The notes: generated from the letters alone by a model not told the origin. Positions 42,796 through 53,290 are shown, counted from the first letter of the stretch. The stretch: 64,000 bases of DNA from Pseudomonas sp. 2FG (GCF_005502935.1 NZ_SCMP01000006.1:175098-239097), one strand, 5' to 3'. A program made the numbers and translations.

Positions 42796-44544
42796 ATGAA
42801 AGACACCATTCGCCAGTTGATCCAGCAAGCCCTCACCCGCCTCGTCAGCGAAGGCGTGCTGCCGCAAGGCCTCAGCCCGGCGATTCAGGTCGAAAACAGC
42901 AAGGACAAAACCCACGGCGACTTCGCCAGCAATATCGCCCTGATGCTGGCCAAACCGGCCGGGCTGAAGCCGCGCGAGCTGGCCGAGAAGCTGATCGCCG
43001 CGCTGCCGGCCAACCCGCAGATCACTAAAGTCGAGATCGCCGGCCCCGGCTTCCTCAACTTCTACCAGGACAGTCAGGCCCTGGCTGGCCGCCTCGACGC
43101 CGCCCTGGCCGATACCCAACTTGGCGTGCGCAAAGCCGGCCCGGCGCAACGGGTGGTGGTCGACCTGTCCTCACCGAACCTGGCCAAGGAAATGCACGTC
43201 GGCCACCTGCGCTCGACCATCATCGGCGACGGCGTGGCGCGGGTGCTGGAGTTCCTCGGCGACGAGGTGATCCGGCAGAACCACGTCGGCGACTGGGGCA
43301 CCCAGTTCGGCATGCTGCTGGGCTATCTACAAGAGCAGCAGGAAAAACCGGAAAGCAGTGAAACCGAACTGTCCGACCTGGAAGGCTTCTACCGGGCGGC
43401 CAAGCAGCGTTTCGACGAGTCTGCCGAGTTCGCCGACCGTGCCCGTGAGCTGGTGGTGCAGTTGCAGGCCGGCGAGCCCGAGTGCATGCGCCTGTGGCAG
43501 CGCTTCAATGAAATTTCCCTGGCGCATTGCCAGCAGGCCTACGACCGCCTGAACGTCAAGCTGACTCCGGCCGACGTCAAAGGTGAAAGCGCCTACAACG
43601 CCGACCTCGCCCAGGTGGTTGCCGACCTCAAGGCCAAAGGCCTGCTGGTCGAGAGCAACGGCGCCCAGTGCGTGTTCCTCGACGAGTTCAAGAACGCCGA
43701 AGGCAACCCGCTGCCGGTGATAGTGCAGAAAGCCGGCGGCGGCTATCTGTATGCCACCACCGACCTGGCGGCCATGCGCTACCGCAGCCAGGTACTGAAG
43801 GCCGAGCGCGCGTTGTATTTCGTCGACCAACGCCAGGCCCTGCATTTCCAGCAGGTGTTCGAAGTGGCACGCCGCGCCGGCTTCGTCCACCCCGGCATGC
43901 AACTGGAACACATGGGCTTCGGCACCATGAACGGTGCCGACGGCAAACCCTTCAAGACCCGCGATGGCGGCACGGTGAAGCTGATCGACCTGCTCGATGA
44001 AGCCGAAGAGCGCGCCTACACGCTGGTCAAAGAAAAGAACCCGGAACTGGCCGAAGACGAGTTGCGCACCATCGCCCGCGTCGTCGGCATCGGCTCGGTG
44101 AAATACGCCGACCTGTCCAAGCACCGCACCAGCGATTACAGCTTCAATTTCGAGCAGATGCTCAGTTTCGAAGGCAACACCGCGCCCTATCTGCTCTACG
44201 CCTACACCCGCGTGGCCAGCGTGTTCCGCAAGCTGGGCAAGGACTACGCCCAGGTCGACGGCCAGATCAGCCTCGCTGCCCCGCAGGAACAAGACCTCGC
44301 CACCAAACTGGCGCAGTTCGGCGAAGTACTGCACAACGTCGGCGACAAAGGCACGCCGCACATTCTCTGCACCTACCTCTATGAGCTGGCCGGTTTGTTC
44401 TCCAGCTTCTACGAGCACTGCCCGATCCTCACCGCGGAGTCGCCCGCACAGCAGCAAAGCCGCCTGCGCCTGGCCGCACTGAGCGGACGCACCCTCAAGC
44501 AAGGCCTGGAGCTGTTGGGTCTGGAAACTCTGGAGCGCATGTAA
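42796..44544 (+). CDS. argS: Arginyl-tRNA synthetase
   Basis: A 582-residue class I synthetase that charges tRNA-Arg. The N-terminal additional domain (about 1-110) precedes [17 protein letters not shown] with the HVGH form of the HIGH motif. The C-terminal DALR anticodon domain ends the protein. The 155-bp gap after priA shows no clear signal. The next gene begins just past its stop. Confidence 0.97.
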   Translation: MKDTIRQLIQQALTRLVSEGVLPQGLSPAIQVENSKDKTHGDFASNIALMLAKPAGLKPRELAEKLIAALPANPQITKVEIAGPGFLNFYQDSQALAGRLDAALADTQLGVRKAGPAQRVVVDLSSPNLAKEMHVGHLRSTIIGDGVARVLEFLGDEVIRQNHVGDWGTQFGMLLGYLQEQQEKPESSETELSDLEGFYRAAKQRFDESAEFADRARELVVQLQAGEPECMRLWQRFNEISLAHCQQAYDRLNVKLTPADVKGESAYNADLAQVVADLKAKGLLVESNGAQCVFLDEFKNAEGNPLPVIVQKAGGGYLYATTDLAAMRYRSQVLKAERALYFVDQRQALHFQQVFEVARRAGFVHPGMQLEHMGFGTMNGADGKPFKTRDGGTVKLIDLLDEAEERAYTLVKEKNPELAEDELRTIARVVGIGSVKYADLSKHRTSDYSFNFEQMLSFEGNTAPYLLYAYTRVASVFRKLGKDYAQVDGQISLAAPQEQDLATKLAQFGEVLHNVGDKGTPHILCTYLYELAGLFSSFYEHCPILTAESPAQQQSRLRLAALSGRTLKQGLELLGLETLERM

Positions 44545-44545
44545 G

Positions 44546-45220
44546 TTGGCGGTCAAGAAGAAAGCCGCACCCAAGCGCGGCGCCAGCCGCTATCAAGCGC
44601 CACCGCGGCAACCGGTGCCGGGCTGGGTCTGGCTGGCCTGCGGCCTGGCCATCGGCGCCCTGATGGTGTTCTTGATGCAGCTGGAGCCGGGCCGTGGCGA
44701 GGTCAAACGGCTCAAGCCCGAGCAGCAAGGCGCCAACACGGCGTCGGCGCCAAAAGCACCGGTTAGCGCGCCAACTCCACAGCAACCGGTGAAGCCGAAG
44801 TACGACTTCTACACCCTGCTGCCAGAATCCGAAGTCATAGTCCCACCGGATGCCGTGCCGGAGAAAACCCCGCCGGCACCGACCCCGGCCGAGCTGGCCA
44901 AAGCCGACGCGGCCCGCGCCGAAGCGGCGTTGAAAGGTGAAACGCCACCGCCGCTGACCGTGGCCGTCAAAGCCGCGGTGACCCAGTACTTCCTGCAAGC
45001 CGGTTCGTTCCGCAAGCAGGAGGATGCCGACAAGGTGCGCGCGCAGATCCTCCTGCTCGGACAAAACGTGCAGGTGGAGTCCGGCACCGTGCGCGAGGAA
45101 ACCTGGTACCGGGTGCTGGTCGGGCCGTTCAGCAACCGTGAACAGCTCACCAGCGCGCAGAAGAAGCTCGCCGGCAGCGGCTTCAGCAATCTGTTGTTAC
45201 AGCAACGCCAGAGCCGTTAA
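44546..45220 (+). CDS. ftsN: FtsN-like SPOR-domain cell-division protein
   Basis: A 224-residue bitopic protein. A basic cytoplasmic tail (AVKKKAAPKRGASRY), a membrane helix at about 27-45, a Pro-rich linker, then a C-terminal SPOR domain (TQYFLQAGSFRKQEDADKVRAQI ... WYRVLVGPFSNREQ). The position just upstream of hslVU is that of ftsN in E. coli, supporting the FtsN role in activating septal wall synthesis. The start is TTG at 44546, 1 bp after the argS stop. Confidence 0.8.
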   Translation: MAVKKKAAPKRGASRYQAPPRQPVPGWVWLACGLAIGALMVFLMQLEPGRGEVKRLKPEQQGANTASAPKAPVSAPTPQQPVKPKYDFYTLLPESEVIVPPDAVPEKTPPAPTPAELAKADAARAEAALKGETPPPLTVAVKAAVTQYFLQAGSFRKQEDADKVRAQILLLGQNVQVESGTVREETWYRVLVGPFSNREQLTSAQKKLAGSGFSNLLLQQRQSR

Positions 45221-45230
45221 GCCGCTCCTC

Positions 45231-45260
45231 ACGCCCGCCGGTTGAAATGCCGGCGGGCGT
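45231..45260. other. Strong hairpin between ftsN-like gene and hslV
   Basis: A perfect 11-bp stem ACGCCCGCCGG / CCGGCGGGCGT with an 8-base loop. It is followed by CCCCCAT rather than a T run, so it is terminator-like without the tail; it could be an mRNA 3' stabiliser or the hslV leader structure. Confidence 0.6.
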
Positions 45261-45314
45261 CCCCCATATGAGTTTCCATTAGGGCATTTCGCCCCGCTGC
45301 GTGGAGACTCCCCC

Positions 45315-45845
45315 TTGACCACCATCGTTTCAGTCCGCCGCCACGGCAAAGTCGTCATGGGCGGCGACGGCCAGGTGTCCCTCGGCAACACCGTGATGAA
45401 AGCCAACGCCAAGAAAGTCCGGCGCCTCTACCACGGCCAGGTGATTGCCGGTTTCGCCGGCGCCACTGCGGATGCCTTTACTCTGTTCGAGCGCTTCGAA
45501 GGGCAGTTGGAGAAACACCAGGGCCACCTGGTACGCGCCGCCGTCGAGCTGGCCAAAGAATGGCGCACCGACCGCTCACTGAGCCGCCTGGAAGCCATGT
45601 TGGCGGTCGCCAATAAAGACGCCTCGTTGATCATCACCGGCAACGGCGACGTGGTCGAACCCGAGGAGGGTCTGATCGCCATGGGCTCCGGCGGCCCGTT
45701 CGCCCAGGCCGCCGCCCGCGCGCTACTGATGCACACCGACCTGTCCGCCCATGAAATCGCCGAAACCGCCCTGGGTATCGCCGGTGACATCTGCGTCTTC
45801 ACCAACCACTACCTGACCATCGAGGAGTTGGACCTCGCTGACTGA
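45315..45845 (+). CDS. hslV: HslV peptidase subunit (ClpQ)
   Basis: A 176-residue proteasome-like N-terminal nucleophile peptidase. Translation starts at TTG (45315) with GGAG at 45303-45306. After Met removal Thr2 of TTIVSVRR becomes the nucleophile. GDGQVSLG and [14 protein letters not shown] are family blocks. With HslU it forms the ATP-dependent HslVU protease in the cytosol. hslU begins 15 bp later. Confidence 0.97.
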   Translation: MTTIVSVRRHGKVVMGGDGQVSLGNTVMKANAKKVRRLYHGQVIAGFAGATADAFTLFERFEGQLEKHQGHLVRAAVELAKEWRTDRSLSRLEAMLAVANKDASLIITGNGDVVEPEEGLIAMGSGGPFAQAAARALLMHTDLSAHEIAETALGIAGDICVFTNHYLTIEELDLAD

Positions 45846-45860
45846 GGCCCGCCAAATCTT

Positions 45861-47201
45861 ATGCCTATGACTCCCCGCGAAATCGTCCACGAACTCAGTC
45901 GCCATATCATCGGCCAGGACGAGGCCAAACGCGCCGTCGCCATCGCCCTGCGCAACCGCTGGCGGCGCATGCAGCTGCCGACCGAGCTGCGCGCCGAGGT
46001 GACGCCGAAAAACATCCTGATGATCGGCCCAACCGGCGTCGGTAAAACCGAGATCGCCCGCCGCCTGGCCAAGCTGGCCAACGCGCCGTTTATCAAAGTC
46101 GAAGCGACCAAGTTCACCGAGGTGGGCTACGTCGGTCGCGACGTCGAGTCGATCATCCGCGACCTGGCCGATGCCGCGATCAAGCTGTTGCGCGAGCAGG
46201 AGATCGTCAGAGTCCGCCACCGCGCCGAAGATGCCGCCGAAGAGCGCATCCTCGATGCACTGCTGCCGCCGGCACGTCCCGGCTTCAATGAGGACCCGGT
46301 GCCGAGCCATGACTCCAGCACCCGCCAACTGTTCCGCAAGCGCCTGCGCGAAGGCCAGCTGGACGACAAGGACATCGAGATCGAGGTCGCCGAGCATCCG
46401 GCCGGCGTCGAAATCATGGCCCCGCCCGGCATGGAGGAAATGACCAACCAGTTGCAAAGCCTGTTCTCCAACATGGGCAAGGGTAAAAAGAAAAGCCGCA
46501 AGCTCAAGGTCAAAGAAGCCCTGAAGCTGGTCGGCGACGAAGAAGCCGCGCGCCTGGTCAACGAGGAAGAACTCAAGGCTCGCGCCTTGGAGGCGGTCGA
46601 GCAGCACGGCATCGTGTTTATCGACGAGATCGACAAGGTCGCCAAGCGCGGCAACTCCGGCGGCATCGACGTCTCCCGCGAAGGCGTGCAGCGCGACCTG
46701 CTGCCGCTGATCGAAGGCTGCACGGTGAACACCAAGCTGGGCATGGTGAAAACCGACCATATCCTGTTCATCGCCTCCGGTGCCTTCCACCTGAGCAAGC
46801 CGAGCGACCTGGTGCCGGAGCTGCAAGGCCGCCTGCCCATCCGCGTCGAGCTGAAGGCGCTGAGCCCGCAGGACTTAGAGCGCATCCTCACCGAGCCGTA
46901 CGCCTCGCTGACCGAGCAATACCGCGAGCTGCTGAAGACCGAAGGCCTGGAAATCGAATTCACCGAGGACGCCATCAAGCGCCTCGCCGAGATCGCCTGG
47001 CAGGTCAACGAGAAGACCGAGAACATCGGCGCCCGCCGCCTGCACACCGTCCTGGAGCGCCTGCTGGAAGAAGTCTCGTTCAGCGCCTCAGACCTGGCCA
47101 GCGCGCACAGCGACAAGCCGATCCATATCGATGCGGCCTATGTGAATAGCCACCTGGGCGAACTGGCGCAAGACGAAGACCTGTCGCGTTATATTCTGTA
47201 G
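45861..47201 (+). CDS. hslU: HslU ATPase subunit (ClpY)
   Basis: A 446-residue AAA+ unfoldase. Walker A is GPTGVGKTE, Walker B VFIDEIDK. An I-domain lies between them (about 100-240). The C-terminal YIL tail (LSRYIL) is the HslV-activating end. The start at 45861 (MPMTPREIV) agrees with the family. It unfolds substrates for HslV. Confidence 0.97.
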   Translation: MPMTPREIVHELSRHIIGQDEAKRAVAIALRNRWRRMQLPTELRAEVTPKNILMIGPTGVGKTEIARRLAKLANAPFIKVEATKFTEVGYVGRDVESIIRDLADAAIKLLREQEIVRVRHRAEDAAEERILDALLPPARPGFNEDPVPSHDSSTRQLFRKRLREGQLDDKDIEIEVAEHPAGVEIMAPPGMEEMTNQLQSLFSNMGKGKKKSRKLKVKEALKLVGDEEAARLVNEEELKARALEAVEQHGIVFIDEIDKVAKRGNSGGIDVSREGVQRDLLPLIEGCTVNTKLGMVKTDHILFIASGAFHLSKPSDLVPELQGRLPIRVELKALSPQDLERILTEPYASLTEQYRELLKTEGLEIEFTEDAIKRLAEIAWQVNEKTENIGARRLHTVLERLLEEVSFSASDLASAHSDKPIHIDAAYVNSHLGELAQDEDLSRYIL

Positions 47202-47214
47202 GGATGCCCTGCAA

Positions 47215-47245
47215 GGCGGCTGAAGCGTTAAGCGCTTTAGCCGCC
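47215..47245. other. Hairpin between hslU and DUF971 gene
   Basis: GGCGGCTGAAGCG and CGCTTTAGCCGCC pair over 13 positions with one G-T wobble around TTAAG. No T run follows. It lies 14 bp past the hslU stop and 25 bp before the next ATG, so it may tune readthrough or stabilise the hslVU mRNA. Confidence 0.55.
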
Positions 47246-47269
47246 CCACCTCTAGCCGGAGCCTCGAAG

Positions 47270-47644
47270 ATGCGCGTTCCCTCGGCCATCGAGCTGCACA
47301 AAGCCTCGAAGACCCTGACCCTTAAATATGGGCCCGACGAGGTCTACAACCTGTCCGCCGAGTTCCTCCGCGTGCACTCACCCTCGGCCGAGGTGCAGGG
47401 CCACGGCAAGCCCATACTGCAAGTCGGCAAGCTCGGGGTCGGCCTGAACAAGATCGAGCCGGCCGGGCAGTACGCACTAAAACTGTGCTTCGATGACGGC
47501 CATGACAGCGGTTTGTTCACCTGGGATTACCTCGACCAACTGGCGCAACGCCAGGAACAGCTGTGGGCCGATTACCTCGCCGAACTGGCGCAGGCCGGAA
47601 AATCCCGCGATCCGGCCGAGTCGGTGGTCAAGCTGATGCTCTGA
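47270..47644 (+). CDS. DUF971 (GBBH-like N-terminal) protein
   Basis: A 124-residue protein of the DUF971 family, similar to the N-terminal domain of gamma-butyrobetaine hydroxylase. IELHKASKTLTLKYGPDEVYNLSAEFLRVHSPSAE and FDDGHDSGLFTWDYL are the family blocks. No enzymatic motif is visible; related small proteins have been tied to iron-sulphur proteins, which is not shown here. The start at 47270 matches the conserved region. In Pseudomonas it normally sits between hslU and phaC1. Confidence 0.85.
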   Translation: MRVPSAIELHKASKTLTLKYGPDEVYNLSAEFLRVHSPSAEVQGHGKPILQVGKLGVGLNKIEPAGQYALKLCFDDGHDSGLFTWDYLDQLAQRQEQLWADYLAELAQAGKSRDPAESVVKLML

Positions 47645-47763
47645 GTCCTGACTCACCCATGGTTAGGGCGAACTTTCTAATCCGTCTCGGCATACTCTCC
47701 CGCGCGCACGGCCAACTGACTGGCCTGCTTGCGAAAACTCGTAAACTCGGGTAACCAAGGAAC

Positions 47764-47779
47764 TGGCAGGTTCCGTGCA
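47764..47779 (+). promoter_or_regulatory. Sigma-54 (-24/-12) promoter of phaC1
   Basis: TGGCAGGTTCCGTGCA has the invariant GG and GC doublets with the correct 10 bases between them and matches TGGCACGnnnnTTGCA except at two positions. It lies about 140 bp before the phaC1 ATG. A sigma-54 type promoter before phaC1 has been described in P. aeruginosa, from memory. Confidence 0.65.
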
Positions 47780-47916
47780 TTTGGCTCAGCCACATGCAAT
47801 GAATGATGCGGAGTTCGCTCCGCCCCCGGTAACCCGAGCAGTACTAGGCCCTAAGCCCTGTGTCACCGCGCACAGCCGCACGCCGGTATCCGTCTCAGGA
47901 CAATGGAGCGTCGTAG

Positions 47917-49596
47917 ATGAGCAACAAGAGTAACGAAGACCTGCAGCGTCAAGCCTCGGAAAACACCCTGGGCCTCAACCCGGTGATCGGCTTGCGCGGC
48001 AAAGACATTCTGGCTTCTGCCCGCATGGTGCTGGCCCAGGCCATCAAGCAACCGATCCATAGCGCCAAGCACGTTGCCCACTTCGGCCTGGAGCTGAAAA
48101 ACGTCCTGCTCGGCAGCTCGGAACTCCAGCCGGAAGGTGGTGATCGCCGCTTCGCCGATCCCGCCTGGAGTCAGAACCCGCTGTATAAGCGCTACCTGCA
48201 GAGCTACCTGGCGTGGCGCAAAGAACTGCACGACTGGGTTGAGGACAGCAACCTGTCCGAGACCGACACCAACCGCGGCCACTTCGTGATCAACCTGATG
48301 ACCGAAGCCATGGCGCCGAGCAACAGCATGGCCAACCCGGCGGCGCTCAAGCGCTTCTTCGAAACCGGCGGCAAGAGTCTGCTCGATGGCCTCGCCCACC
48401 TGGCCAAGGACATCGTCAACAACGGCGGCATGCCCAGCCAGGTCAACATGGATGCCTTCGAGGTCGGCAAGAACCTGGCCACGACCGAAGGCTCAGTGGT
48501 GTTTCGCAACGACCTGCTGGAGCTGATCCAGTACCAGCCGAGCACCGAACAAGTGCACGAGCGTCCGCTGCTGGTGGTGCCGCCGCAGATCAACAAGTTC
48601 TATGTGTTCGACCTGTCGCAAGAGAAGAGCCTGGCGCGCTTCTGCCTGCGCAACGGCCTGCAGACCTTTATCGTCAGCTGGCGCAACCCGACCAAGGCCC
48701 AGCGCGAGTGGGGCCTGTCGACCTATATCGAGGCGCTGAAAGAAGCCATCGACGTGATCCTGGCCATCACCGGCAGCAAGGACGTCAACATGCTCGGCGC
48801 CTGCTCCGGCGGCATCACCACCGCCGCCCTGCTCGGCCATTACACGGCGCTCGGCGAGAAGAAGGTCAACGCCCTTACCCTGCTGGTCAGCGTGCTGGAC
48901 ACCAAGCTGGATACCCAGGTCGCCTTGTTCGTCAATGAACAAACCCTGGAAGCCGCCAAACGCCGCTCCTATCAGGCCGGCGTCCTGGAAGGCAGCGACA
49001 TGGCCAAGGTGTTCGCCTGGATGCGGCCGAATGATCTGATCTGGAACTATTGGGTCAATAACTACCTGCTCGGCAACGAGCCACCGGTGTTCGATATCCT
49101 CTACTGGAATAACGACACCACCCGCCTGCCGGCGGCTTTCCACGGCGACTTGATCGAGCTATTCAAAACCAACCCACTGACGCGGCCACAGGCCCTGGAA
49201 GTCTGCGGCACGCCGATCGACCTGAAGCAGGTGACCGCGGACATCTTCTGCCTGGCCGGCACCAACGACCACATCACTCCCTGGGAAGCCTGCTACCGCT
49301 CGGCGCGGCTGTTCGGCGGCAAGATCGAATTCGTGCTGTCCAACAGCGGGCATATCCAGAGCATCCTCAACCCACCGGGCAATCCGAAAGCGCGCTTCAT
49401 GACCAGCGACAAGCTGCCGGCTGATGCGAAAGTCTGGCAAGAAGACGCCACCAAACATGCCGACTCCTGGTGGCTGCACTGGCAAGCCTGGATGGCCGAA
49501 CGCTCCGGCAAACTGAAAAAAGCCCCCAGCACCCTCGGCAACAAAGCCTATCCGGCTGCCGAGGCGGCGCCGGGCACTTACGTGCATGAGCGCTAG
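47917..49596 (+). CDS. phaC1: Class II poly(3-hydroxyalkanoate) synthase 1
   Basis: A 559-residue medium-chain-length PHA synthase. It polymerises (R)-3-hydroxyacyl-CoA at the granule surface. Cys296 in LGACSGG is the nucleophile in the lipase-like box; the Asp and His follow in NDHITPWEACYRS (Asp) and SNSGHIQS (His). GGAG is upstream of the ATG. The protein and its paralogue at 50862-52544 share most blocks, such as KVFAWMRPNDLIWNYWVNNY. Confidence 0.97.
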   Translation: MSNKSNEDLQRQASENTLGLNPVIGLRGKDILASARMVLAQAIKQPIHSAKHVAHFGLELKNVLLGSSELQPEGGDRRFADPAWSQNPLYKRYLQSYLAWRKELHDWVEDSNLSETDTNRGHFVINLMTEAMAPSNSMANPAALKRFFETGGKSLLDGLAHLAKDIVNNGGMPSQVNMDAFEVGKNLATTEGSVVFRNDLLELIQYQPSTEQVHERPLLVVPPQINKFYVFDLSQEKSLARFCLRNGLQTFIVSWRNPTKAQREWGLSTYIEALKEAIDVILAITGSKDVNMLGACSGGITTAALLGHYTALGEKKVNALTLLVSVLDTKLDTQVALFVNEQTLEAAKRRSYQAGVLEGSDMAKVFAWMRPNDLIWNYWVNNYLLGNEPPVFDILYWNNDTTRLPAAFHGDLIELFKTNPLTRPQALEVCGTPIDLKQVTADIFCLAGTNDHITPWEACYRSARLFGGKIEFVLSNSGHIQSILNPPGNPKARFMTSDKLPADAKVWQEDATKHADSWWLHWQAWMAERSGKLKKAPSTLGNKAYPAAEAAPGTYVHER

Positions 49597-49672
49597 GCAA
49601 GGATGAACGCTCGGCGTGCAGCCTCGACAACCGAGCCGGCACCCAACGCAACAGCTTGCGTCACACTGCCCG

Positions 49673-49690
49673 CGGCACTCGGAAGTGCCG
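49673..49690. other. Hairpin between phaC1 and phaZ
   Basis: CGGCACT and AGTGCCG form a perfect 7-bp stem with a CGGA loop in the 217-bp gap. There is no T tract, so full termination is unlikely; partial attenuation between phaC1 and phaZ is possible. Confidence 0.4.
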
Positions 49691-49813
49691 CCCGCCGCTC
49701 CAGCCGTTACCGGCCAGGGCGGCAGCCACGAAGCCTGCAAGGGAGGCCAGCTTCGTCATTCTGGGAAAGCGCTGGACCGCGTTCCCAGCAGTTCAATCCA
49801 TAGGGCTCTGCGC

Positions 49814-50671
49814 ATGCCGTTACCTTTTGTTTTTCGCACCATCGACCTCGACGGCCAAACCATCCGCACGGCCGTCCGCCCGGGCAAGGCGCACCTGACC
49901 CCGCTGCTGATTTTCAATGGCATCGGCGCCAACCTGGAGCTGGTGTTTCCGTTCGTCCAGGCCCTCGACCCCGATCAGGAAGTGATCGCCTTCGACGTGC
50001 CGGGGGTCGGTGGCTCCTCGACACCCAACCAGCCCTACCGCTTCCCAGGCCTGGCCAAGCTCGCCGCGCGCATGCTCGACTACCTGGATTACGGTCAGGT
50101 CAATGCGATTGGGGTGTCCTGGGGCGGCGCCCTGGCGCAACAGTTCGCCCACGACTATCCCGAGCGCTGCAAGAAGCTGGTGCTCGCCGCCACCTCGGCC
50201 GGCGCCATCATGGTGCCGGGCAAGCCCAAGGTGCTCTGGCGCATGGCCAGCCCACGACGCTACATCCAGCCGTCTTACGGCGTGCAGATCGCCCCGCATA
50301 TCTACGGCGGGGCCTTCCGCCGCGACCCCAATCTGGCCCTGGCGCACGCCAGCAAAGTGCGTTCCTCGGGCAAGCTCGGCTACTACTGGCAGCTGTTCGC
50401 CGGCCTCGGCTGGACCAGCATCCACTGGCTGCACAAGATCAGCCAGCCGACCCTGGTGCTGGCCGGCGACGATGACCCGCTCATCCCCCTCATCAACATG
50501 CGCCTGCTGGCCTGGCGGATTCCGAATGCCGAGCTGCACGTGATCGACGACGGTCACCTGTTCTTGATCACCCGGGCCGAGGCCGTCGCGCCGATCATCA
50601 TGAAGTTTCTCCAGGAGGAGCGGCTGCGCGCGGTTATGCATCCGCAGCCGACCCCGCTGCGCGGTCATTGA
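49814..50671 (+). CDS. phaZ: Intracellular PHA depolymerase
   Basis: A 285-residue alpha/beta hydrolase that breaks down the stored polymer. Ser102 in GVSWGGA is the nucleophile, Asp in LVLAGDDDPLIP and His in IDDGHLFL complete the triad. The length is that of Pseudomonas PhaZ (about 283). The ATG at 49814 is preferred over upstream in-frame starts, whose residues are unrelated to the family. It lies between the two synthases in the standard order. Confidence 0.96.
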   Translation: MPLPFVFRTIDLDGQTIRTAVRPGKAHLTPLLIFNGIGANLELVFPFVQALDPDQEVIAFDVPGVGGSSTPNQPYRFPGLAKLAARMLDYLDYGQVNAIGVSWGGALAQQFAHDYPERCKKLVLAATSAGAIMVPGKPKVLWRMASPRRYIQPSYGVQIAPHIYGGAFRRDPNLALAHASKVRSSGKLGYYWQLFAGLGWTSIHWLHKISQPTLVLAGDDDPLIPLINMRLLAWRIPNAELHVIDDGHLFLITRAEAVAPIIMKFLQEERLRAVMHPQPTPLRGH

Positions 50672-50861
50672 ACACCGCCTTGAGCCCGCGCACCCATCCC
50701 GTACGACGCCGACCCACTTGACCCAATAGCGAGCCTCGTGTAACACAGTCGTTTGTTTGCGCGGTTGTCTGGAATGCACCTCCGGCGCGCCTTGGTACAA
50801 GCCTTGCTGCTTACCAATTGACGTTGAGTCCCTTGATGGTTTGACGACGGAGTGTTGCCTC

Positions 50862-52544
50862 ATGCGAGACAAATCTGCTGCGGATCCTGTGCCCGTACCC
50901 GCAGCCTTTATAAATGCGCAGAACGCCATGCTCGGCCTGCGCGGCCGCGATCTGTTTGCCACCGTGCGCTCCCTGGCCCTGCAGGGCCTGCGCCGACCGC
51001 TGCACAGCGCCAAGCATGCGCTGGCCTTCGGCGGCCAGCTGGGCCGCGTGCTGCTCGGCGACACCTTGCATAAGCACAACCCCGACGATCCACGCTTTGC
51101 CGATCCGGCCTGGCGTCTCAACCCCTTCTATCGCCGCAGCCTGCAGGCCTACCTGGCCTGGCAGCAGCAGCTGAACAGCTGGATCGACGAGAGCAACCTG
51201 CCGGCGGATGACCGCGCCCGCGCGCGCTTCGTCGCGACCCTGCTCAGCGATGCGCTGGCGCCCTCCAACAGCTTGCTCAATCCGCTGGCGATCAAGGAGC
51301 TGCTCAACAGTGGCGGCAGCAGCCTGTTCAAGGGCCTGCGCCACTTATCCGACGACCTCCTGCACAACCACGGCCTGCCTCGCCAGGTCAGCAAACACGC
51401 CTTCGAAGTCGGCCGCAACCTAGCCGCCACTCCGGGTGCGGTGGTATTTCGCAACGAGCTGTTGGAGCTGATCCAGTACACGCCGATGAGCGAAAAGCAG
51501 TACGCCCGCCCGCTGCTGATCGTGCCGCCGCAGATCAACAAGTACTACATCTTCGACCTCAGCGCGGAGAAGAGCTTCGTCCAGTTCGCGCTGAAAAACG
51601 GCTTACAGGTGTTTGTCATCAGTTGGCGCAACCCCGACGCCCGCCATCGCGAGTGGGGTCTATCGAGTTATGTCCAGGCCATCGAAGCGGCCCTCGATGT
51701 GACCCGCGCCATCAGCGGCAGCAAAGAGGCCCACCTGATGGGCGCCTGCGCCGGCGGCCTGAGCATCGCCGCCCTGCAAGGCCACCTGCAAGCCAAACGG
51801 CAGCTGCGCAAGGTCTCCAGCGCCACCTACCTGGTCAGCCTGCTGGACAGTCAGGTCGACAGCCCAGCCATGTTGTTCGCCGATGAGCAAACCCTGGAAG
51901 CCGCCAAGCGCCGCTCCTATCAGAAAGGCGTGCTGGATGGCCGCGACATGGCCAAGGTCTTCGCCTGGATGCGTCCGAATGACCTGATCTGGAACTATTG
52001 GGTCAACAACTACCTGCTCGGCAAGCAACCCCCGGCCTTCGACATCCTCTACTGGAACAACGACAACACGCGCCTACCGGCCGCCCTGCACGGCGATCTG
52101 CTGGACTTCTTCAAGCACAACCCGCTCACCCATCCTGGCGGCCTGGAGGTCTGCGGCACCCCGATCGACCTGCATAAGGTCACGGTCGACAGCTTCAGCA
52201 TCGCCGGCATCAACGACCACATCACGCCCTGGGACGCGGTCTATCGCTCGACCCTGCTGCTCGGCGGCGACAGTCGCTTCGTGCTGTCCAACAGCGGGCA
52301 TATCCAGAGCATCCTCAATCCTCCGGGCAATCCCAAGGCCAACTATTTCGAGAGCGGCAAACTCAGCTCCGACCCGCGCGCCTGGTACTTCGACGCCAAG
52401 CAGACCAGTGGCAGTTGGTGGACGCACTGGCTGGAATGGATTCAGCAACGCTCCGGCGAACAACGGGAAACCCGGCTGGCGCTGGGCAGCCAGAACCATC
52501 CGCCGATGGAGGCAGCCCCCGGCACCTATGTGCATGTGCGTTAG
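50862..52544 (+). CDS. phaC2: Class II poly(3-hydroxyalkanoate) synthase 2
   Basis: A 560-residue paralogue of PhaC1. Cys296 is in MGACAGG; Asp in NDHITPWDAVYRS and His in SNSGHIQS complete the active site. The start at 50862 (RDKSAADPVPVP) has GGAG upstream and gives the family length; a frame from 50757 adds unrelated residues. The 190-bp gap before it shows nothing distinct. Confidence 0.97.
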   Translation: MRDKSAADPVPVPAAFINAQNAMLGLRGRDLFATVRSLALQGLRRPLHSAKHALAFGGQLGRVLLGDTLHKHNPDDPRFADPAWRLNPFYRRSLQAYLAWQQQLNSWIDESNLPADDRARARFVATLLSDALAPSNSLLNPLAIKELLNSGGSSLFKGLRHLSDDLLHNHGLPRQVSKHAFEVGRNLAATPGAVVFRNELLELIQYTPMSEKQYARPLLIVPPQINKYYIFDLSAEKSFVQFALKNGLQVFVISWRNPDARHREWGLSSYVQAIEAALDVTRAISGSKEAHLMGACAGGLSIAALQGHLQAKRQLRKVSSATYLVSLLDSQVDSPAMLFADEQTLEAAKRRSYQKGVLDGRDMAKVFAWMRPNDLIWNYWVNNYLLGKQPPAFDILYWNNDNTRLPAALHGDLLDFFKHNPLTHPGGLEVCGTPIDLHKVTVDSFSIAGINDHITPWDAVYRSTLLLGGDSRFVLSNSGHIQSILNPPGNPKANYFESGKLSSDPRAWYFDAKQTSGSWWTHWLEWIQQRSGEQRETRLALGSQNHPPMEAAPGTYVHVR

Positions 52545-52630
52545 ACCTTGGCTTAAACTTTGAGAAGGCCGGCCGGAGACCACCCGGCCAGTTACCGTCC
52601 GCCTTCCGGCGGCCTGCATAAGAAGATTGG

Positions 52631-53245
52631 ATGAAAACCCGCGACCGCATCCTCGAATGCGCCCTGACGCTGTTCAATCAGCAGGGCGAACCCAACGTCT
52701 CCACCCTGGAGATCGCCAATGAACTGGAGATCAGCCCGGGCAACCTTTACTACCACTTCCACGGCAAAGAACCGCTGATCATGGAGCTGTTCGAACGCTT
52801 CCAGAGTGAGCTGGCGCCGCTGCTCGACCCGCCCGCCGATGCACGCTTGGATGTCGAGGACTATTGGCTGTTCCTGCACCTGATCGTCGAACGCCTGGCG
52901 CACTACCGCTTCCTGTTCCAAGATCTGTCCAACCTCGCCGGGCGCCTACCCAAGCTGGCGCGTGGCATCCGCACTTGGCTGAACGCCTTGAAGCGCACCC
53001 TCGCCTCACTGTTGGCCCGTTTGAAGGCCGAGAATCAACTGGTCAGCGATACCCAGGCGCTCGGCCTGCTGGTCGAGCAGATCACCCTGACCCTGCTGTT
53101 CTCCCTCGACTACCAACGCATCCTCGGCAGCAGTGGCGAGATTCGCCTGGTGGTATTCCAGGTGATGATGCTGGTGGCGCCGCACCTACGCGCCGAATCC
53201 CGCCAGGCGGCCGAACATTTGGCGCAGCGCTATTTAGACACCTAA
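52631..53245 (+). CDS. phaD: TetR-family regulator PhaD
   Basis: A 204-residue TetR-type regulator. The helix-turn-helix is at about residues 25-45 (STLEIANELEISPGNLYYHF). In Pseudomonas PhaD activates the phaC1 and phaI promoters and senses a CoA intermediate of fatty acid oxidation. It lies after phaC2 and convergent with phaF. Confidence 0.94.
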   Translation: MKTRDRILECALTLFNQQGEPNVSTLEIANELEISPGNLYYHFHGKEPLIMELFERFQSELAPLLDPPADARLDVEDYWLFLHLIVERLAHYRFLFQDLSNLAGRLPKLARGIRTWLNALKRTLASLLARLKAENQLVSDTQALGLLVEQITLTLLFSLDYQRILGSSGEIRLVVFQVMMLVAPHLRAESRQAAEHLAQRYLDT

Positions 53246-53261
53246 ACACGCGCCGAAACGC

Positions 53262-53290
53262 AAACGCCCGGCACTAGGCCGGGCGTTTTT
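53262..53290. terminator. Bidirectional intrinsic terminator, phaD/phaF
   Basis: An 11-bp stem AAACGCCCGGC / GCCGGGCGTTT with an ACTAG loop, T5 on the right and A3 on the left. It separates the convergent phaC1ZC2D and phaIF transcripts. Confidence 0.9.

Noticed and set aside
47728..47745. ACTCGTAAACTC stretch similar to the core of the repeat at 843-988
   Set aside because: Only about 12 bases match and the hairpin arms are absent, so it may be chance or a worn remnant.
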